Source: DASXYG01 sp036502625
Lineage (GTDB): Bacteria > Actinomycetota > Actinomycetes > Streptosporangiales > Streptosporangiaceae
Assembly (NCBI GenBank): GCA_036502625.1
Contig: DASXYG010000112.1
Location: 1 to 64,000, forward strand
DNA: 64,000 nucleotides
Direction: 5' to 3'
The position numbers were made by a program, and so were the translations under genes. The notes below the pieces were generated by a model, which worked only from the letters and a program-made list of their open reading frames with translations, did no database searches and had not been told where the DNA came from. Position 1 is the stretch's first letter. Every line of letters starts with the position of its first letter. Shown piece after piece: positions 18,717 through 26,516 of this stretch.

Positions 18717-19645
18717 CCACCCCGCGGGTGCTGTTCCTCGGCGGCTCCGGCCGCTCGGGGTCGACGCTCATCGAGCGGTTAACCGGCGAGTTGCCCGGCG
18801 TGTGCGCGATCGGCGAGGCCGTGCACCTCTGGGAGCGCGGCGTCCGCGACAACGAGCCGTGCGGCTGCGGGCTGCCGCTGCTCGAATGCCCGTTCTGGCG
18901 CAAGGTCGGCGACGACGCGTTCGGCGGCTGGGCGTCCTTCGACACCGAGCGGATGCTCGCGCTGAAGGCCGCGGTCGACCGCAACCGGTTCATCCCCGAG
19001 CTCGCCGCGCCCCGGCTGCGGGGCTCGCTCGCCCGCGACGTCACGGCGTACGTCGACGCCTACCGGAGGCTGTACACCTCGGTCGCGCGGATCTCCGGCG
19101 CCTCGGTGATCGTCGACTCCAGCAAGCACGCCTCGCTGGCGCACGCGCTGCGCTGGTGCGACGGGCTTGACCTCCGGGTGCTGCAGGTCGTCCGCGACCC
19201 CCGCGCGGTGGCCTACTCCTGGACGAAGGAGATGCGCCGCAACGCCGGCGCCGAGATGGACACCTTCTCCCCGCGCGCGGCCGCGAACCTCTGGACGGTC
19301 ATGAACGCCGGGTTCCACCTGCTCGCCGCGCGCGGCGCGACCGTACGCCGCGGCCGCTACGAGGACTTCATCGCCGCGCCCGTCGCCGGGGTGCGCGGGG
19401 TCGCGGAGTTCGCCGGGCTGCCCGTGGGCGACGGCGATCTGGGGTTCATGACCGACGACTCGGCGACGCTCACGGTGGCGCACACGGCGTCGGGCAACCC
19501 GATGCGGTTCGTGACCGGGAAGATCGCGCTGCGCCGCGACGAGGCGTGGCGCTCCGCGCTGCCCGCCGCCGACCGGCGGCTGGTGACGTCCCTGACACTC
19601 CCGCTGCTGCTGCGTTACGGATACGTCCCGGCCCGCACCGCATAA
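18713..19645 (+). CDS. PAPS-dependent sulfotransferase-like protein
   Basis: 310 residues starting at TTG 18713, which overlaps the cysN stop (TTGA). The 5'-phosphosulfate loop is FLGGSGRSGSTLIERL (8-23). The 3'-phosphate site is VVRDPRAVAYSW with the usual Arg and Ser, preceded by IVDSSKHASL. A Cys-rich insert CGCGLPLLECPFW lies near 50-65. It should transfer sulfate from PAPS to a hydroxyl, here most likely on the polysaccharide or its lipid-linked precursor. Codon 23 is TTA (18779-18781). Cytosolic, no signal peptide. Confidence 0.85.
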   Translation: MTTPRVLFLGGSGRSGSTLIERLTGELPGVCAIGEAVHLWERGVRDNEPCGCGLPLLECPFWRKVGDDAFGGWASFDTERMLALKAAVDRNRFIPELAAPRLRGSLARDVTAYVDAYRRLYTSVARISGASVIVDSSKHASLAHALRWCDGLDLRVLQVVRDPRAVAYSWTKEMRRNAGAEMDTFSPRAAANLWTVMNAGFHLLAARGATVRRGRYEDFIAAPVAGVRGVAEFAGLPVGDGDLGFMTDDSATLTVAHTASGNPMRFVTGKIALRRDEAWRSALPAADRRLVTSLTLPLLLRYGYVPARTA

Positions 19646-19704
19646 TGAGCGGTGAGGGGTGGGGCGCCAGGTAACGGGCGGGCGGATGGGGTCGATTCCG
19701 GCGA

Positions 19705-19723
19705 TGACCGGTGATCACGGTCA
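19705..19723 (+). promoter_or_regulatory. Dyad upstream of the GH26-like gene
   Basis: TGACCG-N7-CGGTCA with a TGATCA centre lies 22-40 bases before the ATG of the GH26-like gene. TAGGTT at 19733-19738 could be its -10 box. An operator role is inferred from position only. Confidence 0.4.
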
Positions 19724-19744
19724 GTGGGGGACTAGGTTCACAAC

Positions 19745-20944
19745 ATGTCTGGTTTAGGCGAGAACAACGGCTCGCGTGAGCCGTCCCCCCAACGCCGTCC
19801 GCGCCGGCGCCGGACGATCGTGATCGCGTCGATCACGGCGTGCGTCGGGGTAGCCGCGGGCATCACGCTGAGCACGCTCATGAACGGCGACCGCTCGAGC
19901 CGCGACACCTCCATGGCCGACCGCGCACACGGCGTCACCCAGCCGACGGGCGACACCTCCGGCGGCATGATCACCCCGTCGCCGTCCGCGTCGAAGGTCG
20001 GCGGCGCCACCACGGCGCCCACCCCGAAGGGGCCCTGCCGTGTCGGGCCGGGGCTCGTACCGACGTGCGGCGCCCTGTGGGGCGTCAGCCCCGACTCCGA
20101 CGGCCTCGCCACGCTGGAGCGGCGTACGGGCCGGAAGTTCGACCTCGTTCAGGTCTGGCACGGCATCGACCAGGGCGACGTGCCGCGCCCGCCGGAGCGC
20201 AAGATGCTCGCCGACGGCCACATCCTGCACTACAACTTCGCCGCGAAGAACTGGGGCGCCGGCTCCGCGAGCTACGCCGACATCGCCGCCGGGAAGTACG
20301 ACTCCGCGATCGACCAGGCGGCGCGGAACCTCAAGGCGCTCGGCAAGCCGGTGTTCGTCACGTTCGACCACGAGGCCGACCAGAAGGCCCGCCGCCAGCG
20401 CGGCACCCCGCAGCAGTTCGTCGCGGCCTGGCGGCACATCCACGACCGCTACAAGGCCGCCGGTGCCGACAACGTCGTGTGGGTCTGGGTGGTCACCGGC
20501 TACCCCGGCAACTTCGCGCAGGTCCCGAGCCTCTACCCGGGCAACGCGTACGTCGACTGGGTGAGCTGGGAGGCCGAGAACGGCGCCGGGTGCCCGCCGA
20601 GCAACCGCGACCCGGCGAAGCGCCAGACCTTCGAGCAGCTCGTGTCGCCGTTCTACAAGTGGCTGAAGTCCGACGGTGTGCACGCCGGCATCGACGCGTC
20701 CAAGCCGTACATGATCACCGGCTTCGGCACGATCGCCTACCCGTCCGACCCCGGCCTCTCGGCCCGCTGGTACCGGGACGTCCCGGCCGTCCTGAAGAAG
20801 TATCCGCAGATCAAGGCCGTCCAACTCTGGAACAGCTCGCTCGGCCCCACCTGCGACTTCCGCATCACCACCAACCCCCAGACCACCAAGGCCTTCGCCA
20901 CCGCGGGCGCCGCACCCCACGTCAACCCGAAGCTCACGCACTAG
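19745..20944 (+). CDS. Exported GH26-like glycoside hydrolase-fold protein, nucleophile missing
   Basis: 399 residues. A basic N-terminus and one membrane segment (about 23-41) are followed by a Ser/Thr/Pro linker and a (beta/alpha)8 domain resembling family 26 beta-mannanases. FVTFDHEAD carries the position of the acid/base Glu. At the expected nucleophile position the sequence reads KPYMITGFGT where the second copy in this locus has KPIVIGEYGA, so the catalytic Glu is replaced. It may bind rather than cleave the polymer. Codon 4 is TTA (19754-19756). No clear Shine-Dalgarno sequence precedes the ATG. Confidence 0.75.
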   Translation: MSGLGENNGSREPSPQRRPRRRRTIVIASITACVGVAAGITLSTLMNGDRSSRDTSMADRAHGVTQPTGDTSGGMITPSPSASKVGGATTAPTPKGPCRVGPGLVPTCGALWGVSPDSDGLATLERRTGRKFDLVQVWHGIDQGDVPRPPERKMLADGHILHYNFAAKNWGAGSASYADIAAGKYDSAIDQAARNLKALGKPVFVTFDHEADQKARRQRGTPQQFVAAWRHIHDRYKAAGADNVVWVWVVTGYPGNFAQVPSLYPGNAYVDWVSWEAENGAGCPPSNRDPAKRQTFEQLVSPFYKWLKSDGVHAGIDASKPYMITGFGTIAYPSDPGLSARWYRDVPAVLKKYPQIKAVQLWNSSLGPTCDFRITTNPQTTKAFATAGAAPHVNPKLTH

Positions 20945-20964
20945 GGGCGCGGGCGCGCAGGGCG

Positions 20965-21285
20965 TTACAGGGCCAGCGCCGCACGCAGCCCATCCGCCAC
21001 GCGCATCATCGTGCGCCCGCACAGCGCCCCGGCGTCCCGCTTAAGTTCGTCGCGGTACAGGGTCGCCAGGTCATCACAGAGCACACGACCCGCGAGCCGA
21101 TCCTCGGGGGTGAGCTCGACGATGCTCGTGAGCTCCGGCTTCTTCGTTGTCGTGATGCGCGCGGCAAGGCAGGTCTCCAGCTTGCTATTGCGCGCGTTGT
21201 TGCTGACCACCAGGAACGGCTTGTCCCCGTATCCGAGATCCGCGTAGTAGACGCGCCCCCGCGCGGGGACGATCGGCTCCGGCAT
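20965..21285 (-). CDS. MazF/PemK-family toxin
   Basis: 106 residues with the type II toxin fold: RGRVYYADLGYGDKPFLVVSN at the start, VELTPEDRLAGRVLCDDL in the middle, and a helical end. MazF-type toxins are mRNA interferases that slow growth by cutting RNA. Its start shares one base with the stop of the upstream antitoxin (TGATG). It sits between the two convergent arms of the polysaccharide locus, where it could stabilise the region. Cleavage specificity cannot be predicted. Confidence 0.8.
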   Translation of the reverse strand: MPEPIVPARGRVYYADLGYGDKPFLVVSNNARNSKLETCLAARITTTKKPELTSIVELTPEDRLAGRVLCDDLATLYRDELKRDAGALCGRTMMRVADGLRAALAL

Positions 21286-21581
21286 CAGGCATTCCCCATG
21301 ATCTCCGCCGAGCGCGCACGGGCGGCACGCCGGAAAGCGCGGTCCTCGTCGTCCTGGGCGGCGGCCAGGGCGGCGTAGCCGTACGCCTGGACCTTCTCGT
21401 TGAGCACCTGGCGTCCCAAACTCAGCAGGGCGCGCAAGGTGGCGGCGTCCGACCGGTCGGCATCCGTCCCAGCGAGGGCGATCAGGGCATCGTGCTGTGG
21501 GGTTCCCTCGGATCGCAGCGCGTGAAGCTCCTCGACCTCGCCGGCTGTGAGCGGGATCGGCTTGCGAACATCAGGGGTCAT
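21285..21581 (-). CDS. Antitoxin partner of the MazF/PemK-like toxin
   Basis: 98 residues, mostly helical and charged, with a KPIPLTAGEVEELHALRSEG opening and an Arg-rich C-terminus. I do not recognise a named antitoxin family; the call rests on size, order and the 1-bp overlap with the toxin. Its promoter (TTGCCA-17-CAGAAT) places the transcription start about one base before the ATG, so the message is probably leaderless. A dyad fills the promoter spacer, consistent with autoregulation by the antitoxin or the complex. Confidence 0.7.
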   Translation of the reverse strand: MTPDVRKPIPLTAGEVEELHALRSEGTPQHDALIALAGTDADRSDAATLRALLSLGRQVLNEKVQAYGYAALAAAQDDEDRAFRRAARARSAEIMGNA

Positions 21582-21588
21582 GACTCAT

Positions 21589-21617
21589 ATTCTGCATCAC
21601 TTTGTGACGCATGGCAA
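21589..21617 (-). promoter_or_regulatory. Toxin-antitoxin promoter with internal operator
   Basis: On the minus strand: -35 TTGCCA (21617-21612), a 17-bp spacer, -10 CAGAAT (21594-21589). The plus-strand 19-mer TGCATCACTTTGTGACGCA (21593-21611) is a dyad with 7 of 8 arm pairs around a 3-nt centre and fills the spacer, so a bound repressor would exclude RNA polymerase. Confidence 0.6.
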
Positions 21618-21624
21618 AGCGGTG

Positions 21625-23349
21625 TCAGATGCCGCGGCCGCGGCGGTGGAGGAAGGAGAGGACGCGGTCGGGGGAGATGACGCCGGCGGCTACCGCGACC
21701 GCGAGGTAGGCGCGGGGCTCGCGCCACTTTCGGCGTACGGTGCGGGCCGTCCAGCGCAGGGCCGCCGTGCGTTCGCCACGGGCGGCGTTGGCGAAGGCGA
21801 TCTGGCCGGCGACGCGGGCGTAGCCGGACGGGGCGGTGGCGAACTCCGGGTAGCGGTCGAGGAGCCACTCCAGGGCCGTGGCGATCGTGGCCCAGCGCTG
21901 GGTGAAGTACGACTTCTTGTGCCACAGGACGTCGACGCCGACCTCGGGGACGTTCACCAGGGGGGCGGCGCGTGCGGCGCGGAGGAGGAGTTCGTAGTCC
22001 TCGCCGTAGCTGCCCGGCACCTCCTCGCAGACCAGGCCGAAGCCGGACATCAGGGCCTCGCGGCGCATCACGAAGGTGGAGGAGTGCAACTCGGTGAGGC
22101 GGGAGCGCAGCAGGTCGGCGAGTTCGACGCGGCGCATGTTCAGCGGGCGCTCCACCGTCTCGCCGTCGTAGCGGACCGCGATGCCGCAGCTCACGAACGA
22201 CGCCCCGGGGGTGGCGAGGAGCGCGCGGACCTGGGCGGTCAGCTTGCCTGGGCGCCAGACGTCGTCGTCGTCGCAGAACGCCACGAGCTCGCCGTCCGCG
22301 GCCAGCACGCCGGTGTTGCGCGCGCCCGCCAGGCCGGGGGTGCGGGAGTTCACGGTCACGGTGAGCCCGCGGCGCGGGTCCGGGTTCGCGAGGGCGCGCT
22401 CGGGCCGCGCCTGGTCGTACACGAGGACCACGCGGACGTTGCCGGGGTAGTCCTGGGCGCGTACGGAGGCCAGGGTCGTACGCAGCAACTCGGGGCGGTC
22501 GCGGGTGGCGATGACGACGCTGACGTCGGGCCAGGCGGCGGGGTCGCACGGCTCGCCTCCGGCATCGCCGGAGGGGGAGAAGAGGGAAGGGGCGGGGTCG
22601 CCGGAGGGGGCAGTGGGGGCTGAGCGGGCGCGGTCGCCGGGCGAGGGAGCGCCGGGCGAGGGGGCGCCGGGCGAGGGGGCGCCGGGGGGTGCGGGAACGC
22701 GGGAGTGGGGCGTGGGGGCGCCGGTGGGTGCGGGAACGTGGGAGGGGGGCGTGGGGGCGGCTGTGCCGGAGGTGGGGGTGCCGGGTGTGGGGGCGCCCGG
22801 GCGGGGTTTGGTGTGGGTGGTTATCAGGTCTTCTATTAGGGCGGCTGTGCGGCGGATGGGTTCGGGGATGTGGGTGGGGTCTTGGGCTTCGGGGATGGTG
22901 AAGGCCTCGGGGTGGGCTACGGCGCGGTTGAGGGCGGCGTGGAGGTCGGCTTCGCTTTCGCAGTTGACGGCTATGCCCTCGGCGCCGATTCGGCGGGCGA
23001 AGCGGGCCTGGTGGCCGTCGACGATCTCGCCGAGGCCGGCCTCGCGCGGCACGATGATGGGGAGGCGGCCGAACCTCCTGGCCTCCATGATCGTGGCGGC
23101 GCCGGCGTGGCAGACGAAGATCGACGCCTCCGCCATCAGCTCCTGGAGCCGGTCGTAGTCGAGGTGCGGGACCGCGCCGGTCGGGCCGACCAGCTCGCGG
23201 CGCGGCGGGCGGGTCGCGCCGTGCTGCACCACCGGGCGTACGCGATCACGGCCGCCGGCGGCGAGCCAGCTATCCAGCCAGTCCATCAGCCGCCCGAACG
23301 TGTGGTGGTCCGTACCGACGGTGACCAGCAGCAGCGGTGCGCCGCTCAT
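21625..23349 (-). CDS. Fused glycosyltransferase: PssE/Alg13-like domain plus GT2 domain
   Basis: 574 residues from ATG 23349, which overlaps the PssD stop (ATGA). The N-terminal ~165 residues match Alg13/PssE (LLLVTVGTDHHTFGRLMDWL, FVCHAGAATIMEA, PIIVPREA). A ~90-residue linker of Pro, Gly, Ser, Ala and Thr follows, including three GAPSP units. The C-terminal ~310 residues are a GT-A fold family 2 transferase (DVSVVIATRDRPELLRTTL, AFCDDDDVW with the DxD-like acidic motif, GEDYELLLRA). So one polypeptide could add two sugars. Codons near the linker start (CTA, ATA, AAA) differ from the rest, suggesting a fusion joint. Confidence 0.82.
   Translation of the reverse strand: MSGAPLLLVTVGTDHHTFGRLMDWLDSWLAAGGRDRVRPVVQHGATRPPRRELVGPTGAVPHLDYDRLQELMAEASIFVCHAGAATIMEARRFGRLPIIVPREAGLGEIVDGHQARFARRIGAEGIAVNCESEADLHAALNRAVAHPEAFTIPEAQDPTHIPEPIRRTAALIEDLITTHTKPRPGAPTPGTPTSGTAAPTPPSHVPAPTGAPTPHSRVPAPPGAPSPGAPSPGAPSPGDRARSAPTAPSGDPAPSLFSPSGDAGGEPCDPAAWPDVSVVIATRDRPELLRTTLASVRAQDYPGNVRVVLVYDQARPERALANPDPRRGLTVTVNSRTPGLAGARNTGVLAADGELVAFCDDDDVWRPGKLTAQVRALLATPGASFVSCGIAVRYDGETVERPLNMRRVELADLLRSRLTELHSSTFVMRREALMSGFGLVCEEVPGSYGEDYELLLRAARAAPLVNVPEVGVDVLWHKKSYFTQRWATIATALEWLLDRYPEFATAPSGYARVAGQIAFANAARGERTAALRWTARTVRRKWREPRAYLAVAVAAGVISPDRVLSFLHRRGRGI
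22640..22684. repeat. Three tandem 15-bp repeats in the glycosyltransferase linker
   Basis: Units at 22640-22654, 22655-22669 and 22670-22684 differ by one base and encode Gly-Ala-Pro-Ser-Pro on the minus strand. In-frame slippage here would only change linker length. Confidence 0.85.
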
Positions 23350-23825
23350 AGCAGGTGCCCCACGACGACGGCCTCCGGATACATCTCCTGCTGCTCCTTC
23401 CACTGCACGAGGAACAGCGACGTGAACGGGCGGCACAGGCGCGCGGTCAGCGTCGGCATGTCGATGCGGTCGTACACCTCGATGTAGACCGTCGGGACGC
23501 GGACCAGCCAGGCCAGGACGAAGAACGGGAACGCGACGCCCGCGCCGGTGGTGACCACCACGGCGGGGCGCGTACGGCGCGGCAGCAGGGTGCGCAGGGC
23601 CAGGCCGGTGTTGCGGATGAGGTTCGGGATGTTGCGCGTGGTCGGGTGGTACGCCCACACGGTGTCCTCCCCGGCGAGCAGCGAGCGCGCGTGCGGGGTG
23701 TCGAAGGTGATCCAGGTGCGCGTGTGCGTGGTGTACCAGGGCCGCAGCGCCAGTAACTGGGCGAGGTGGCCGCCGCTTGAGCAGACCAAGAGGGCACGGG
23801 ACGGGGACGGGGGCATGGCGGTCAC
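23346..23825 (-). CDS. PssD/Alg14-like glycosyltransferase membrane-anchor subunit
   Basis: 159 residues from GTG 23825, which overlaps the upstream stop (GTGA); ATG 23816 is an alternative. Alg14-family features are LLVCSSGGHLAQLLALRPWY, HPTTRNIPNLIRNTGLAL, VVTTGAGVAFPFFVLAWLV (membrane-inserted) and PTVYIEVYDRID. Alg14/PssD recruits the Alg13/PssE catalytic subunit to the membrane, and here PssE is the N-terminal domain of the next gene. Together they add a sugar to the lipid-linked intermediate. Codon 24 is TTA (complement of 23754-23756). Confidence 0.85.
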   Translation of the reverse strand: MTAMPPSPSRALLVCSSGGHLAQLLALRPWYTTHTRTWITFDTPHARSLLAGEDTVWAYHPTTRNIPNLIRNTGLALRTLLPRRTRPAVVVTTGAGVAFPFFVLAWLVRVPTVYIEVYDRIDMPTLTARLCRPFTSLFLVQWKEQQEMYPEAVVVGHLL

Positions 23826-24856
23826 TTTCGCTGGACGGGGAGGTGGCGCGTGTTGAAGTGCGGGTCGGCCAGCACGCGGCCGAAGGCGCGCATCCCCGCG
23901 GTGTTGCCCCGCAGGGCGTATTTGTACGGGTTGCCGTTGTGCGCGACGTTGTCCTCGTCGAAGTACGTGGCGGCCTTGATGGACGGGGTCGCCCGCATCG
24001 TCTGCCACGCGCCGCGGAGCCAGGCGGTCTGCGCCTGCGGGTCGCGGCGGTCGGCGCCGTACTCGCCGATCACGATGGGCTTGTCGTGGCCCTTGGCCCA
24101 TGTGCGGAACGCGGCGGTGACGTCGGCGAACGAGGGGTCGTCGGCCTGGTCGGGGTAGGCGTCGACGCACAGCCAGTCGACCTGGTTGTCGCCGGGGTAG
24201 TACGCCTGGGCGCGGCCCGCGGTGAAGCCCTGCGCGGTGGGGCACCAGACCCAGCCGACGTTCGTGGCGCCGACCTGGGCGAAGATCGTACGGATGTGCC
24301 GCCACGCGGTGATGTAGTCGGCCGGCGACCAGATCTCGGCCTGGAGGTTCGGGCGGTCCATCTCGCCGCGCCACATCAGCAGGATGGGGCGGTGCAGCCG
24401 CTTGATGGCGCGGGCGCGCTGCCGGATGAGGTCGTCGTACTGCCCGGCGGCGATCGACCGGGTGTCGGTGCCGCCCCAGGAGACGAGCACCTGGTAGCCG
24501 TGGTGCAGGAACGTCAGCTCCGCGGCCTTCGGGAACGGCTTCTCCCACGGGTGGTACAGGTGGGCGAGGTCCATGCGGCGGCCGAGCGTGCGTTCGTACG
24601 CGCGGTACGTCGTGACCAGGTTCTGCTGCGTCTCCGCGCCGGTCGGCTTCACCCAGGCGCCCATCCACACGCCCTTGGGCGGTGTGGGGCCGTGGCCGTC
24701 CATCCGCGGCCCGGGATCTGTGGTGCTCGCGACCGGGGGCGTGCCGCCGCCGAGGCCCGGCAGTTTGTTCATGGCGCCGAGGGTCGCGACGGCCGCGACG
24801 ACCAGCGCGGCGGCGATGACCAGGGACGCGAGCAGCCGCTTCCGGACGGGGCTCAT
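23822..24856 (-). CDS. Exported GH26-like glycoside hydrolase with both catalytic Glu positions
   Basis: 344 residues. Signal or anchor segment at about 9-29, then a family-26-like barrel. LLMWRGEMDRP carries the acid/base Glu and KPIVIGEYGADRR the nucleophile Glu. Aromatic residues around NVGWVWCPTAQG and VDWLCVDAYPD fit a sugar-binding cleft. It could trim or release the polymer outside the cell, or be a polysaccharide-specific lyase-like partner. GAGGAG lies about 11 bases before the ATG and a 103-bp gap separates it from wzx, with TTGACC on the minus strand as a possible -35, so it may also be transcribed independently. Confidence 0.78.
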   Translation of the reverse strand: MSPVRKRLLASLVIAAALVVAAVATLGAMNKLPGLGGGTPPVASTTDPGPRMDGHGPTPPKGVWMGAWVKPTGAETQQNLVTTYRAYERTLGRRMDLAHLYHPWEKPFPKAAELTFLHHGYQVLVSWGGTDTRSIAAGQYDDLIRQRARAIKRLHRPILLMWRGEMDRPNLQAEIWSPADYITAWRHIRTIFAQVGATNVGWVWCPTAQGFTAGRAQAYYPGDNQVDWLCVDAYPDQADDPSFADVTAAFRTWAKGHDKPIVIGEYGADRRDPQAQTAWLRGAWQTMRATPSIKAATYFDEDNVAHNGNPYKYALRGNTAGMRAFGRVLADPHFNTRHLPVQRK

Positions 24857-24959
24857 GCGGACGGATACTCCTCACCGTTCGCGGGACGTACCGGAATCAC
24901 ACACCCGTAAAGCGTGCGTACCGGGTCAAGTGACCGAATCTTAACCACCGCCGCCCTGC

Positions 24960-26516
24960 TCACCGCGCCCGGACGAGCCGGCCGAGGATCGGCATGGCGT
25001 CCAGGTGCAGGAGGTAGCGGGCGCGCCACAGGCCGGCGGCGTAGACCAGCAGGCCGCCGAGGGTGGCGGCGGCGAGCGGGATCGCGCCGGACCCGAAGAT
25101 CAGCCGTACGGCCAGCGGGATCGCGCCGAAGCTGACGGCGGCGAGCGCGCACGCGGTGAGGCTGGCCCGGCTGAACGGGTGCAGGCGCAGCGTCACCCAG
25201 ATCTGCGTGAGCGGCAGGAGGTTCTTGACCAGCAGCGCGACGGCCCATCCGATGGCCGCGCCGAGGATGCCGAGCGGCGGGATCGCGATGACGTTCACGA
25301 CCACGTTGACGGCCAGCGCGGCCAGGTAGTTGTAGAGGTTCCAGGTGGTCTTCCCGGCCATGGTCAGCACGATGTCGACCATGCCGCAGGCGGTTGCCAC
25401 GAGCATCGCCAGCGACAGGATGATCATGACGGGCGCGCCGGTGTCGTATCCCTTGCCGAAGATCGCCAGGACGAACCAGGAGAAGCTGGCGGCCAAGAGG
25501 TACAGCGGCCAGGTCAGCACGATCAGCCAGGCGGTGGACGTCTGGTAGACGCCCGCCGCGCCCTCGGTGTCGCCGCGCGCGAGCAGCTCCGACAGCCGCG
25601 GTTGCACGGCCTGGTTGAGCGCCTGCGCGACGAGCTGCCCGACGACGAGGAACCGGGTCGCGGCGGTGTACAACGCCGCGTCGACCGGCCCGCGCAACGC
25701 GCTGACCAGCACGATGTCCAGCCGTTGAATGGCGATCTGCGCGACGCCGGCCAGCGCGCGCGGCCCGGTGAACCGCCAGAATCCGTCGGCGCCCGGCGAG
25801 GCGGACCGGTGCGTCTCGCCGTCGCGTACGGGCCGGGACGCGCGGTGCGCCAGCACGCCGAGCCAGACCGCGGCGGCGATCGCGGCCGGGAGGTACGGGC
25901 CCGCCCAGGCCAGCGGCAGCATGACCGCGCCGGCGCCGAACAGCCCGGACGCGATGACCAGCAGCAGTTGCAGGCTCGGCCGCGTCAGCTTCTCCACCAG
26001 CACGGTGGCGCGCATGACCCGGAACCCCTGTGTGCCGGCCAGGCAGGCGTTCAGCAGCGTCGCGAACGGCAGGAAGACGGCCAGGATCCGCAGGTCGCGT
26101 ACGCCGCTCGCGACGTCGCCTGCCACCAGCCAGCGGGCCAGCCACGGCGCCAGCCCGGCCAGCAGCCCGGCCAGCACCAGGGACGTGATCACCAGCGGCA
26201 CCAGTGCCTGCCGCAGCGTGCCGCGGATGCGCTCCGGCTCGCCGAGCGCGCGGAACCGGGCGATGAAGTACACCAGGCCGGTGCTCGTGCCGAGGTCGGC
26301 GGCGGCGAGCAGGATCAGGAACAGCGACGTGGCGGAGAAGAACACGCCCGCGTCGTACTTCGTGAACACCCGCGCGACGATCACCGTCAGGCCCAGGTTG
26401 GCCACGCCGGAGATGCCCGCGCCGGCGAGGTTGAGCGCGCCGCCGCGTGCCAGCGACCGCAGCTCGCCCTTGCGGTCGTCCGGCGACTCCGGCGGGCGGG
26501 TGTCCGCGGCCGTCAC
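24960..26516 (-). CDS. Wzx-type lipid-linked oligosaccharide flippase
   Basis: 518 residues from GTG 26516, overlapping the sulfotransferase stop (GTGA). About 12-14 membrane segments in the MATE/PST superfamily pattern: GGALNLAGAGISGVANLGLT at the start, FFSATSLFLILLAAADLGTS, and RFLVVGQLVAQALNQAVQPR in the middle. It would flip the completed repeat unit, still on undecaprenyl pyrophosphate, to the outer face for polymerisation by the Wzy-like protein of the same operon. The cytosolic sulfotransferase encoded directly upstream suggests that sulfation precedes export. Confidence 0.88.
   Translation of the reverse strand: MTAADTRPPESPDDRKGELRSLARGGALNLAGAGISGVANLGLTVIVARVFTKYDAGVFFSATSLFLILLAAADLGTSTGLVYFIARFRALGEPERIRGTLRQALVPLVITSLVLAGLLAGLAPWLARWLVAGDVASGVRDLRILAVFLPFATLLNACLAGTQGFRVMRATVLVEKLTRPSLQLLLVIASGLFGAGAVMLPLAWAGPYLPAAIAAAVWLGVLAHRASRPVRDGETHRSASPGADGFWRFTGPRALAGVAQIAIQRLDIVLVSALRGPVDAALYTAATRFLVVGQLVAQALNQAVQPRLSELLARGDTEGAAGVYQTSTAWLIVLTWPLYLLAASFSWFVLAIFGKGYDTGAPVMIILSLAMLVATACGMVDIVLTMAGKTTWNLYNYLAALAVNVVVNVIAIPPLGILGAAIGWAVALLVKNLLPLTQIWVTLRLHPFSRASLTACALAAVSFGAIPLAVRLIFGSGAIPLAAATLGGLLVYAAGLWRARYLLHLDAMPILGRLVRAR

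Noticed and set aside
22632..22690. Short direct repeats that might suggest a CRISPR array
   Set aside because: The three 15-bp units are contiguous with no spacers, keep the reading frame and encode a Pro/Ser linker. No cas genes are present.
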